The notes: a model not told the origin generated them from the letters alone. A stretch of DNA of 12,637 nucleotides from JASGCK01 sp031430035 (GCA_031430035.1 JANPAS010000152.1:1-12637); one strand, 5' to 3'; shown: positions 1-7,482, counted from the stretch's first letter. Translations and numbers: made by a program.

Positions 1-957
1 GGCGATGAAACCGTTTGGGCTTCGCAGCAAAGCATTGCTGATATTTTTGATACTACAAAGCAAAATATCAGTAGCCATTTATCCAATATTTACAAAGAGT
101 TAGAGTTAGATGAGGGGGCAACTGTCAAGAAAATATTGACAGTTCAGCAAGAGGGCGAAAGAAGTGTGAGTCGGGAGCTAGTTTTTTACAACCTAGATGC
201 CATTATTTCTGTTGGCTACAGGGTCAACTCTTATAAGGCAACCCAATTTAGACGTTGGGCAACCACCGTTCTCAAAGAATACCTTGTCAAAGGCTTTGCA
301 ATGGATGATGAGCGCCTCAAACAAGGCAATCAGCTATTTGGCAAAGAGTACTTTGATGAGCTCTTGGAGCGCATCAGAAAAATCCGCACCTCGGAGCGGA
401 TGTTCTGGCAGAAGGTGACAGATTTGTATAGCCAATGCAGTAGCGATTACGACAAAGACGCACCCATTACGGGGCAATTTTTTGCGCAAATTCAAAATAA
501 ATTCCACTACGCCATCCATCAGCACACGGCAGCGGAATTGATTAAAGAGCGGGCGGATGCCGAAAAGCCAAACATGGGCTTGGTTCACTTTGCCAATATG
601 AACAAAGACGGCGTTGTGCTCAAGTCCGACATCGTGGGTAAGAATTTTTTATCGATCGACGAGCTTGATGAATTAGACCGAGTGGTTGAAAACTACTTAG
701 GCACAGCGGAGCTTTTTGCTAAACGAAAAATCGTGATGACCATGAAAGACTGGGTGCAAAAGTTAGACGAGTTTTTGCGCTTCAATGCTTACGAAGTTTT
801 AGACGGATTGGGACGTGTTAGCAGCGATGCAGCGAAAGAATATGCGCACGCAGAATATGAAAAATTCAAAGCGAAGCACGATAAAGCATTCAAATCTGAT
901 TTTGACAAGCTAGTGACTGACGCAAAAACAAAAAGAAAGCTGCCTAAGGCATCTTAA
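1..957 (+). CDS. RhuM-family protein, 5'-truncated by the window edge
   Basis: The frame is open from base 1 with no stop, so the gene begins before the window; the TTG at 136 is internal and not a start. The 318 visible residues open with GDETVWASQQSIADIFDTTK, which is the N-terminal helix-turn-helix-like segment typical of the RhuM family (Pfam Virulence_RhuM). It continues with RELVFYNLDAIISVGYRVNS and FRRWATTVLKEYLVKGFAMDDERLK, both hallmark stretches of the family. About 20 to 30 residues are probably missing at the N-terminus. RhuM was named in a Salmonella pathogenicity island; its biochemical role is not established, and homologues are common in mobile and defence-type regions. Base composition is clearly more AT-rich than the AddB-like gene downstream, which suggests horizontal transfer. 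The C-terminus is lysine-rich and ends at a clean TAA. Family assignment is confident; function is not. Confidence 0.88.
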   Translation, partial: GDETVWASQQSIADIFDTTKQNISSHLSNIYKELELDEGATVKKILTVQQEGERSVSRELVFYNLDAIISVGYRVNSYKATQFRRWATTVLKEYLVKGFAMDDERLKQGNQLFGKEYFDELLERIRKIRTSERMFWQKVTDLYSQCSSDYDKDAPITGQFFAQIQNKFHYAIHQHTAAELIKERADAEKPNMGLVHFANMNKDGVVLKSDIVGKNFLSIDELDELDRVVENYLGTAELFAKRKIVMTMKDWVQKLDEFLRFNAYEVLDGLGRVSSDAAKEYAHAEYEKFKAKHDKAFKSDFDKLVTDAKTKRKLPKAS

Positions 958-970
958 GATCAGCTTCATG

Positions 971-1014
971 ATTCAATCCAAGCATATCAATTTGCATCTA
1001 CAATATGATTGAAT
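971..1014. promoter_or_regulatory. Possible brnTA operator: 8-bp inverted repeat at the brnT start
   Basis: ATTCAATC at 971-978 and its exact reverse complement GATTGAAT at 1007-1014 are separated by 28 bases. The right arm overlaps the presumed brnT start codon at 1005. BrnA antitoxins are ribbon-helix-helix proteins known to repress their own promoter, so this could be an operator. I see no convincing -35/-10 pair between the arms, and an 8-bp match in AT-rich DNA can arise by chance. Confidence 0.25.
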
Positions 1015-1137
1015 ACGACGAAGCAAAACGGCAAGCGAACCTTATCAAGCATGGGCTTGATTTGGCTGATGCCCATTTGGTTTTCCCTGCGTCGCGCCTC
1101 TAAAGCTGAAAGGAAGTTGTATGAAAAATCCAAGTAA
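1005..1137 (+). pseudogene. brnT: brnT toxin remnant with internal frame-shifting deletion
   Basis: The ATG at 1005 opens MIEYDEAKRQANLIKHGLDL followed by ADAHLVF, the usual N-terminus of BrnT (DUF497) RNase toxins. The frame then runs into a stop at 1101-1103 after only 32 codons. In another frame, 1090-1137 encodes RRASKAERKLYEKSK and a TAA, which is the typical BrnT C-terminus (family pattern SARxAxxxERxxYE). The middle of the protein, roughly 45 to 50 codons compared with the usual length of about 90, is missing, and the junction near 1085-1090 also shifts the frame. Neither product could carry the toxin fold. The C-terminal remnant still overlaps the brnA start, as in intact brnTA operons. 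The toxin is therefore almost certainly dead. Confidence 0.85.
1109..1116 (+). promoter_or_regulatory. Ribosome binding site of brnA
   Basis: AAAGGAAG lies about 5 bases before the ATG at 1121. It sits inside the surviving 3' remnant of brnT, so the deletion spared the translation signal of the antitoxin. Confidence 0.6.
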
Positions 1138-1426
1138 AACCGATTGGGATCGCGTCAAGCGCGAAGCCGCTGCAGATGCGCCCATTGCTTTTGATCCTGT
1201 AACGGATTTGTACAACCCCAATGATTCCAAAGCGGTCGAGGCGTTGATCGCCAAGGCTGCTGTGCGCCGAGGGCCGCAAAAAGAACCTACTAAAGCGCAG
1301 GTCGCCATTCGTTTTGACCGAGACGTATTAGAGATACTGAAAGCCACGGGCAAGGGCTGGCAAACACGCGTTAATGATCTGGTCAGGCGAGAGTTTCTAG
1401 GCAAGCGGCCCAAGATGGTCGCTTAA
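1121..1426 (+). CDS. brnA: BrnA-family antitoxin, orphan
   Basis: This 101-residue protein has the BrnA antitoxin (Pfam BrnA_antitoxin) signature in its C-terminal half: RRGPQKEPTKAQVAIRFD, then DRDVLEILKATGKGWQTRVN and a final LVRREFL. Known BrnA proteins bind DNA through a ribbon-helix-helix fold at this end, neutralise BrnT and repress their own operon. The N-terminal part (SKTDWDRVKREAAADAPIAF) is also typical. The reading frame is complete, with a good ribosome site and the start embedded in the brnT remnant. Its toxin partner is broken, so only the regulatory role could remain. The TAA at 1424-1426 is directly followed by the ATG of the AddB-like gene, in the same frame. Family assignment is firm; its present role is inferred. 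Confidence 0.9.
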   Translation: MKNPSKTDWDRVKREAAADAPIAFDPVTDLYNPNDSKAVEALIAKAAVRRGPQKEPTKAQVAIRFDRDVLEILKATGKGWQTRVNDLVRREFLGKRPKMVA

Positions 1427-3898
1427 ATGACCGTTCAATCCCCTAGCGTCTGGCTCATCCCCTACGCACAGCTAAAAGCCACAGCCCGTATGGCTTGGCA
1501 GGCGATGTACCCTGATCGCGTGATGCCGCAAATCACCACCGTGCGCGACTGGGCGACTAGTCTTGGCGTGGTTGCCAAAGCACCCACCGATATTCATTTT
1601 GATGCGGGCATTGACCGATTGATTGCCGAGTCATTGCTCAAACGCTCTGGTTTAGAGGCGGCTCCCGCTCTCGTGCAGCGGTTGCTGGATATGGCCGTTG
1701 ATGCCGCGCCCACGCTTGCCGCGATGCACCCCAGCAGCCGTGTGGCATGGGCCAGCCAGCAGGCAGGGCTGTTTCAGCAAGGCGGGCAGTTTCAATTGGA
1801 AGGCGCGATTGGTTTTGCTGCGCTCATGTGGGCGGCGGCTACCAATTTTGATACCGACGTGCTGTGGGAGCGGCGCGCGGCACTTTTAGAGTCCACCGAG
1901 CACTTCTACGTAACAACAGGCTTGCAGCAGGACGCTCTCATGCAGGCCATACTGGATGGGGCTTCTAGCAAGGTGACGATGATTGATTTAGGTGCGTTGG
2001 ATGAAGAAAATCCCGATTCAATAAACGAATACATCGCCTCAGACTTTGAGGATTTAGTTCAGCAAACTGCCGCAGTGATTCTTGCAAGCTCCGCCAAAAC
2101 GATGGCGCTGATCGCGCTGGATCGCCAGCTGACGCGCCGTTTGAGCGCCGTGCTTGCCAATCGCGGCGTGGCTTTAATTGACGAGACGGGCTGGACGCTC
2201 TCGACGACCACGGTTGCTGCGCAGTTGATGGCTTGGTTGGAAGCGATGGCGTTTGATGCCGCGTCGGATGTGGTGCTTGCGGCTTTGAAGAGCGCGCCTC
2301 TAGCCTTTGCGCCAGCCGATGTGTCTCAGCTAGAGCAGAAGATTCGGCGCGACTCGCAAGTGTCGTGGTCTCAAGCAGGCAGTGATTTGCTCGGAGATTG
2401 GCCCGTGCGGTTTGCACGTTCGCGTCGGCTGGCAGCTTGGTTGTCGGAGACAAAAGCGCTGTTGCAGCACATGGGTCTGTGGGACAGCATGCAAGCTGAT
2501 TTAGCGGGCGAGGCCATGCTCAAAGCCTTGCACTTAGATGCGAGCGTTGACTCGCCATTGTTGGCAAGCGACGCAACGTCAATGCCTCGCAGCGCATACC
2601 TAGCATGGGTTCGCGCTGTGCTGGAGGCCAATCGCTTTCGATTGAAGTTTGATGCCGCAGCTGTCACCATCTTGCCGCTGGCGCAAATGTGGGGGCGGCA
2701 TTTTGATGCCGTCGTTGTGCCCAGTTGTGACGAGCGTCGTCTGCCCGCTAGGCCCGCGCGCATCAGCGATTGGAGCGCCGCGCAGCGCGAGGCTTTGCAA
2801 CTGCCAACAAAAGACGATGCAGCCGCGGCGCAATCCAAAGCGTGGGCGTGGCTGTGCGGTCAGCCAAATGTGAGTCTGCTTTGGCAGCAAATGGAAGGCA
2901 ACGAATTGCTGTCAAAAAGCAGTTTGCTGCAAGTGCTGGAGATGGAGGGACGGCTTGTGCGGCAGGACTCGCCGCTGGTAATGAGCCCAAACCCTTCGAC
3001 TGGCTCAGGGCGAACGGATGTGGTGGGGCGCAATCAGCTCGATGTATTTAAAGACGGTGTAGTCATCGACTGGCAAACGCTTGCTCCCACGCAGCTATCA
3101 GCCAGTGCCTACGCCGATTTGCGTGCTTGCCCGTATCGTTTTTACGCCACGCGCATCTTGGGATTGCGTGATGCCGACGAGCTAGACGAAACCGTTGACA
3201 AGCGCGATTTTGGCACGTGGCTGCATGGCACGCTTTATCGGTTCCACGAAGCTTTGAAGCATGAGCCGACGCTTGATCGCGTCACAACGATGAATGCTTG
3301 CGCCGCTGCCGAACAAAAACATTTGGGGCTAGACGATGCGGCATTTCTACCTTTCGCACTCATCTGGGCAAAGACCCGTGAGGCTTATCTGGCGTGGCTT
3401 GCGGGGCATGAGGCCAGCGGCGCACGGTACGATGCAGGCGAAGTGAAGAAGTCATTTCCACTCACGGTGGAGGGTAAAGCCGTCAACTTGGTGGGCACTT
3501 TAGACCGTATTGATGTCAATGATGCGGCCAGCGGCGGTGAACGGTGGTTGCTGGATTACAAAACGGAGTCTTTGCAGAAAACTAAGGATCGCATCAACAA
3601 AAATGCAGATGAAGACACGCAGTTGGCGTTTTATGCCGCGCTGGTGTCTAACGATGCAGATTCATCCGATGCGCCCATCCACGCTGCTTATGTCAACTTG
3701 GTTGAACGAGCGAAGGGCAAAGATGTCACCAGTACGAACGAGTTGGTGGGCTTAGAGGCTCGGCGAGATGCTTTGCTCGATGGCATCTGGGGTGATCTCA
3801 CGAGTATGGCGGCAGGCCAAGCCTTACGTGCCTTGGGCGAGGGCGATGCGTGTACGTTTTGCCAAGTACGTGGCTTGTGCCGACGGGATTTTGTATGA
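1427..3898 (+). CDS. AddB-like PD-(D/E)XK nuclease, TIGR03623-type 'probable DNA repair protein'
   Basis: This 823-residue protein is the probable nuclease/scaffold subunit of a double-strand-break repair complex. The C-terminus carries a RecB-type nuclease: H600 in GTWLHGTLYRFHE, D693 in GTLDRID, D710 and K712 in WLLDYKTES, and Q732/Y736 of the QxxxY motif. Four cysteines, C568 (LRACPYRFYA) and C809, C812, C818 (CTFCQVRGLC), match the Fe-S cluster layout that brackets the AddB nuclease. The N-terminus (SPSVWLIPYAQLKATARMAW) shows no Walker A motif, so the helicase-like part looks inactive, as expected for this family of about 900 residues. The start at 1427 immediately follows the brnA stop with no clear ribosome site of its own, which suggests translational coupling. 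The end overlaps the AddA-like gene by 4 bases (ATGA). A dispersed repeat is embedded in frame at 2992-3017. Confidence 0.88.
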   Translation: MTVQSPSVWLIPYAQLKATARMAWQAMYPDRVMPQITTVRDWATSLGVVAKAPTDIHFDAGIDRLIAESLLKRSGLEAAPALVQRLLDMAVDAAPTLAAMHPSSRVAWASQQAGLFQQGGQFQLEGAIGFAALMWAAATNFDTDVLWERRAALLESTEHFYVTTGLQQDALMQAILDGASSKVTMIDLGALDEENPDSINEYIASDFEDLVQQTAAVILASSAKTMALIALDRQLTRRLSAVLANRGVALIDETGWTLSTTTVAAQLMAWLEAMAFDAASDVVLAALKSAPLAFAPADVSQLEQKIRRDSQVSWSQAGSDLLGDWPVRFARSRRLAAWLSETKALLQHMGLWDSMQADLAGEAMLKALHLDASVDSPLLASDATSMPRSAYLAWVRAVLEANRFRLKFDAAAVTILPLAQMWGRHFDAVVVPSCDERRLPARPARISDWSAAQREALQLPTKDDAAAAQSKAWAWLCGQPNVSLLWQQMEGNELLSKSSLLQVLEMEGRLVRQDSPLVMSPNPSTGSGRTDVVGRNQLDVFKDGVVIDWQTLAPTQLSASAYADLRACPYRFYATRILGLRDADELDETVDKRDFGTWLHGTLYRFHEALKHEPTLDRVTTMNACAAAEQKHLGLDDAAFLPFALIWAKTREAYLAWLAGHEASGARYDAGEVKKSFPLTVEGKAVNLVGTLDRIDVNDAASGGERWLLDYKTESLQKTKDRINKNADEDTQLAFYAALVSNDADSSDAPIHAAYVNLVERAKGKDVTSTNELVGLEARRDALLDGIWGDLTSMAAGQALRALGEGDACTFCQVRGLCRRDFV
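2992..3017 (-). repeat. Dispersed 'FDRLRANG/VRPELVEG' repeat, copy 1, inside the AddB-like gene
   Basis: CCCTTCGACTGGCTCAGGG followed by CGAACGG matches, from memory, the half-unit of a palindromic repeat scattered through many proteobacterial genomes, often recognisable as FDRLRANG or VRPELVEG in translation. Here it is read in the frame giving SPNPSTGSGRTD, between the inactive helicase-like region and the nuclease domain. Its reverse complement shares a 15-base exact core, CCGTTCGCCCTGAGC, with copy 2 in the next gene. Confidence 0.7.
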
Positions 3899-6800
3899 CG
3901 CTAGTCGCACAAAATCCCGCCTACGCCATTAACGGACGGCCTACCAGCTCGGATGCTTTTTATGTCATTGCCTGCGACCCTGCGCGTAGCGTGGCGGTTG
4001 AGGCTTGCGCGGGGGCGGGCAAGACGTGGATGTTGATTGAACGCATGGTGAAAGCGCTGCAAGAGGGCGACGAGCTCGGAGCTCACACAAGCGTTCGACC
4101 TGATCAAATTTTGGCGATCACGTTTACCAAAAAAGCGGCTGGCGAAATGCGCGAGCGCTTACAAAAGCGATTGGCCGAGCCAGAGCTGCGAGAGTTGCGA
4201 GCAAAAATTTTGGCAAGTGGTCGCAGTGTTCAAATCTCCACTTTTCATGCGTGGTTTGCGCAGTTGCTGAAAGCGGCGCCGCTGGCTGTTTTGCAAAAAC
4301 TGAAGTACCCATTGACCTACGAATTGTTAGAAGATGAGACTACGCTGCTGCCCGAGTTGCGCCATGCCTTCTATGCGGCAGCCCTTGTTGATCGTGGCTT
4401 GCGCGATGATTTTTCCGCATTGATTGAAGAGCTAGGCCGCTCCAAAGTGGATGATGCGCTGGCGGGCCTGCTAGCTAAACGAGTTGAGTTTGAACTGACG
4501 GATGCGCAAGGATTGATGGAGCGTTCGGTTGAAGATTGCCTGCCGCATGCGGTTGATCTTGCGAGCTTAGGTCTTGTGGCGAAGCGGCTGGGAACCTACA
4601 AAGGAAAAAAACAAATAACGGCGGCATCTAGCTTAGAAGTCGCGCTAGAAAAGCAAGACTGGGATGGTATTTTGCTTGCACTGCTCACGGCAAAAAATGA
4701 GCCACGTAGTTTGGAATCCAAAGATATGCAGGACGCAGATCGCGCTTTGCTTGTCGCTGCACAAGACGATTTACTCGCGATGCTCGCTGCCCAGCACCAG
4801 CACACCTGTTGGCTCTATCAGCAGCGCATGACACGCGTGGGACGTGCTTGGCTGGCGTGTTTTGCGACTATCAAACGCCAGCAAGGCTTAGTCGATATGG
4901 CAGATTTGGAACGTGCCGCCACGCTCTTGCTATCCGACTCTGAGGTGTCGGGTGCGGTGCAAGAGCGACTCGATCAGCGCCTGCGCCACGTGATGATTGA
5001 CGAGTTCCAAGATACCAATCCGCTGCAATGGCAGGCGATGCACGCGTGGCTGGCAGGCTATGCAGGCACGGGCGGGGGAGCACATGGCGGGCAGAGTCGT
5101 CCCAGTCTTTTTATCGTGGGCGACCCCAAGCAGAGCATCTACCGATTTCGCCGTGCCGAACCGCGTGTGTTTGCGGCTGCGCAGGCGTTTATGCAAGAGA
5201 CGTTTGATGCGGCGCTGCTCTCGTGCGACCACAGCCGTCGCTGTTCGCAAACTGTCATTGATGTCGTTAATAGCGCGATGTTGAATGCGCAAGAAGGCCA
5301 TGAATATCAGGGTTTCAGGCCGCATACGACCGAGAGCACGGAGGCGGGCTTGGCGCTTTGCTTGCCGCTGATTGAGCGTGATAAGACTTCTACTTCCGTT
5401 CGCCCTGAGCTTGCCCTAGGGTCAGGCAACGTCTGGCGCGACAGCTTAACCACGCCTCGCGTTGATGCGGAAGAAACGCTCAAAGAACGAGAGGCCGATC
5501 AAGCCGCAAGGTGGATTGCAGCCAACGCGAATGGCGAATCAGTCATGGTGTTGTCCCGTACGCACGAGCCACTCAGCCTTATCCAGCAAGCCTTGCAGCG
5601 GTACGGTGTGCAGGTTTCGAGGTTAGAAAAGAATGATTTAGCCGATGTGCCTGCCGTGCAAGACGTGCTCGCACTCCTCAATTTTTTAGTCTCGCCGCAC
5701 AGCGACATAGATTTAGCACGGGCACTCAAGTCGCCGCTTTTCGCTTGGACGGACGTGCAGTTGATGGCTCTGCGGGTGCAGCAACTTGCTGCGCGCCCCG
5801 AGAAAATTGCTTGGTTTGATTTGCTAACAGGCGATATAAAAGAGCAGCTCACGCGTTGGCAAACATGGATCCAGCAATTGCCGCCGCATGATGCGCTGCA
5901 AGCGATTTACGACGATGGCGATGTTTTAAACAAGTACCTTGCTGCCATGCCAGATGCGATAAGGCTCTCCAGCCATTCGGCTCTGCAAGCCTTGCTTGGT
6001 GCGGCTTTGCAAGTGGGTGGTGGTCGGTTTTTAAGCGCCTATGCATTTGTGCGTGCGATGCGTGCTAAGGCACAGAGCATCAAAGCGCCAGTCGCTCTAG
6101 GCGCTGCTCGGGAGGCCACATCGGCGGTGCAATTGCTCACGGTGCATGGCGCAAAAGGCCTAGAGGCAGATAGGGTGCTGCTCCTCGCCAGCGACCCAGA
6201 ACCGCGAAAAATGCAGTCTATGACCACGCTGATCGACTGGCAACCTGAAGACCCAGCGCCGCAAAAATTTGTGTTTTTACTGAGCGAATCAAATCCACCG
6301 ATGTGCGCCAAAGCTTTGCTGGAAGCGGATTTTAAGGCGCGTGAGATAGAGGAACTCAACACGCTGTACGTTGCCACGACGCGGGCTCGGCAAACGCTGG
6401 TGCTTTCGGCATCCGAGTCGCATAACCTCAATTCAAAAAGCGTTTGGCATCGTTTGCAAGCGCTGTGTTCGCCTGTGGCTGCAGCGGATGCGCCTCTAAA
6501 GAATGAACCTCATCAACCAACCGTTCGCCTTGAGCCCGCCTTCATGCCCCCCCATGCTCGACTGACATTACCTTCTACGACCGCAACCCCTCAAGCCGAT
6601 GATGCAAATCTAGCAGCACAAAAGGGGAAGGCCTTACATCGTTTGCTGCAATGGCAAAGTGCAGGCGGTGCGGAGCTGGCGGCAGTGGCAGCCGAATTTA
6701 CGCTTTCAAAACAGGATGCAGAGGCGGTCGCAACAAGTGCAAATCAAATGCTGACGGGCGAAGCGGCTTGGCTGTGGGATGCCGCCAAAATCGACTGGCA

Positions 6801-7050
6801 AGCCAATGAGTATGAGCTTTTCCATGAAGGGCGCTTGCTACGTATGGATCGACTCATCAAAGAGCGCGAGACGCAAATGTGGTGGGTGATTGACTTTAAA
6901 TCTGCGCTATCGCCTGAAAAATCTGCCGCATTGCAAGCGCAGTTAAAGGCGTATCAAACGGCTGTTGCTGCGGTGTTTGGAGTGCCTGCCAGTCAGGTGA
7001 AAACCGTCTTTGTGACGGGTGATGGAAGTTTAGTTGCCCCTATGGAATAG
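3895..7050 (+). CDS. AddA/RecB-like UvrD-family helicase with C-terminal PD-(D/E)XK nuclease
   Basis: This 1051-residue motor and nuclease subunit partners the AddB-like protein. Superfamily 1 motifs appear in order: Walker A ACAGAGKT (K43, T44), ITFTKKAAGEMRERL, motif II MIDEFQDTNPLQW (D369, E370), VGDPKQSIYRFRRAEP (D410), LLTVHGAKGLEADRV (H751) and YVATTRARQ (Y825, R830). The C-terminal RecB-type nuclease shows H915 (KALHRLL), D985 (RMDRLI), D1000 and K1002 (WWVIDFKSAL), and Q1016/Y1020. I chose the ATG at 3895, which overlaps the upstream TGA by 4 bases; an in-frame GTG at 3850 would add 15 residues that lie inside the AddB-like Fe-S coding region. Both subunits appear nuclease-competent, as in AddAB. 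The last codons (VAPME, stop) lie inside a palindromic repeat, so the extreme C-terminus was rewritten. Copies of the VRPELVEG-type repeat lie at 5396 and 6521. A 7-C tract sits at 6547-6553. Confidence 0.92.
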   Translation: MTLVAQNPAYAINGRPTSSDAFYVIACDPARSVAVEACAGAGKTWMLIERMVKALQEGDELGAHTSVRPDQILAITFTKKAAGEMRERLQKRLAEPELRELRAKILASGRSVQISTFHAWFAQLLKAAPLAVLQKLKYPLTYELLEDETTLLPELRHAFYAAALVDRGLRDDFSALIEELGRSKVDDALAGLLAKRVEFELTDAQGLMERSVEDCLPHAVDLASLGLVAKRLGTYKGKKQITAASSLEVALEKQDWDGILLALLTAKNEPRSLESKDMQDADRALLVAAQDDLLAMLAAQHQHTCWLYQQRMTRVGRAWLACFATIKRQQGLVDMADLERAATLLLSDSEVSGAVQERLDQRLRHVMIDEFQDTNPLQWQAMHAWLAGYAGTGGGAHGGQSRPSLFIVGDPKQSIYRFRRAEPRVFAAAQAFMQETFDAALLSCDHSRRCSQTVIDVVNSAMLNAQEGHEYQGFRPHTTESTEAGLALCLPLIERDKTSTSVRPELALGSGNVWRDSLTTPRVDAEETLKEREADQAARWIAANANGESVMVLSRTHEPLSLIQQALQRYGVQVSRLEKNDLADVPAVQDVLALLNFLVSPHSDIDLARALKSPLFAWTDVQLMALRVQQLAARPEKIAWFDLLTGDIKEQLTRWQTWIQQLPPHDALQAIYDDGDVLNKYLAAMPDAIRLSSHSALQALLGAALQVGGGRFLSAYAFVRAMRAKAQSIKAPVALGAAREATSAVQLLTVHGAKGLEADRVLLLASDPEPRKMQSMTTLIDWQPEDPAPQKFVFLLSESNPPMCAKALLEADFKAREIEELNTLYVATTRARQTLVLSASESHNLNSKSVWHRLQALCSPVAAADAPLKNEPHQPTVRLEPAFMPPHARLTLPSTTATPQADDANLAAQKGKALHRLLQWQSAGGAELAAVAAEFTLSKQDAEAVATSANQMLTGEAAWLWDAAKIDWQANEYELFHEGRLLRMDRLIKERETQMWWVIDFKSALSPEKSAALQAQLKAYQTAVAAVFGVPASQVKTVFVTGDGSLVAPME
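5396..5421 (+). repeat. Dispersed VRPELVEG-type repeat, copy 2, inside the AddA-like gene
   Basis: CCGTTCGCCCTGAGC followed by TTGCCCTAGGG is the opposite orientation of copy 1: the first 15 bases are an exact reverse complement match, and about 21 of 26 overall. It translates as TSVRPELALGSG, close to the familiar VRPELVEG reading. It lies between helicase motifs, in a stretch (about residues 500 to 530) that looks like a loop. Confidence 0.65.
6521..6535 (+). repeat. Probable decayed VRPELVEG-type repeat, copy 3
   Basis: CCGTTCGCCTTGAGC differs from the copy 2 core by one base and is read as PTVRLEPAF. It falls in the proline-rich linker between the helicase core and the C-terminal nuclease of the AddA-like protein. 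A remnant is plausible; the match is short, so chance cannot be excluded. Confidence 0.4.
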
Positions 7051-7078
7051 GGGAAATGTCACGAAGTGACAAAGGGGT
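7033..7078. repeat. Palindromic repeat, right half-unit, solo copy (R1) over the AddA-like stop codon
   Basis: This 46-bp copy holds two hairpins: CCCCTAT-GGA-ATAGGGG and TGTCAC-GAA-GTGACA, followed by AAGGGGT. It is identical to 7548-7593. The AddA-like stop codon TAG (7048-7050) lies inside the first hairpin. No left half-unit is present because the upstream side is coding sequence. Confidence 0.9.
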
Positions 7079-7105
7079 TGTATCCCTGCCAGTAACATTC
7101 CATTG

Positions 7106-7477
7106 ATGAAAACCTATAACTCTGCATTAATTCCTAGGGCGCGTGCCATGCGTGCAGAGATGACCGAACCAGAGCGGCACATATGGTTTGGTTGTTTGCA
7201 AAACATGGTGGGTAGATTTCGCAAGCAACGACCTATTGGTCGATTTATTGTTGATTTTTATTCAGCCTCTTTGAGGTTAGTCATCGAGATTGATGGCGAT
7301 AGCCATACAACGCCAGAGGCTCTTGCTTACGATGCAGAACGCACTGTTTTTTTGCAAGCTCAAGGCCTCACTATTTTGCGATTTACAAATCATGAAGTCA
7401 TGCAGAATTTGGAAGGTGTTCATCAGACTCTGATGAATTGGATTCAAGGGAAAACAACTACTGTCACTACCGAATAG
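7106..7477 (+). CDS. DUF559 endonuclease-like protein
   Basis: This 123-residue protein belongs to the DUF559 family, related to very-short-patch-repair (Vsr)/restriction-type endonucleases. The N-terminal helical part reads ARAMRAEMTEPERHIWFGCL. The core FRKQRPIGRFIVDFY is followed by LVIEIDGDSH and ends with GLTILRFTNHEVMQNLEGV. Likely active-site residues are D50, E61, D63 and H67. I chose ATG 7106 over the TTG at 7103. No strong ribosome site is visible. The gene is more AT-rich than its neighbours and sits between two identical 46-bp repeats, 27 bases after R1 and a few bases before the composite repeat at 7483. This suggests it arrived as, or with, a mobile module. Family is confident; the cellular role of DUF559 proteins is generally unknown. 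Confidence 0.88.
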   Translation: MKTYNSALIPRARAMRAEMTEPERHIWFGCLQNMVGRFRKQRPIGRFIVDFYSASLRLVIEIDGDSHTTPEALAYDAERTVFLQAQGLTILRFTNHEVMQNLEGVHQTLMNWIQGKTTTVTTE

Positions 7478-7482
7478 ATACC

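Noticed and set aside
136..138. TTG as the start of the RhuM-family gene
   Set aside because: The frame is open and reads clear family sequence back to base 1, so the start is outside the window.
1965..2838. Long antisense frames of 162 and 155 residues opposite the AddB-like gene
   Set aside because: They show no recognisable motifs or ribosome sites and mirror a well-supported coding gene.
3850..3894. GTG 3850 as start of the AddA-like gene
   Set aside because: It lies within the Fe-S cysteine codons of the AddB-like gene; ATG 3895 with a 4-base overlap is far more typical.
4091..4105. A fourth VRPELVEG-type repeat (GCGTTCGACCTGATC)
   Set aside because: Only 12 of 15 bases match, and PDQILAITFT is an ordinary conserved helicase segment, so chance resemblance is more likely.
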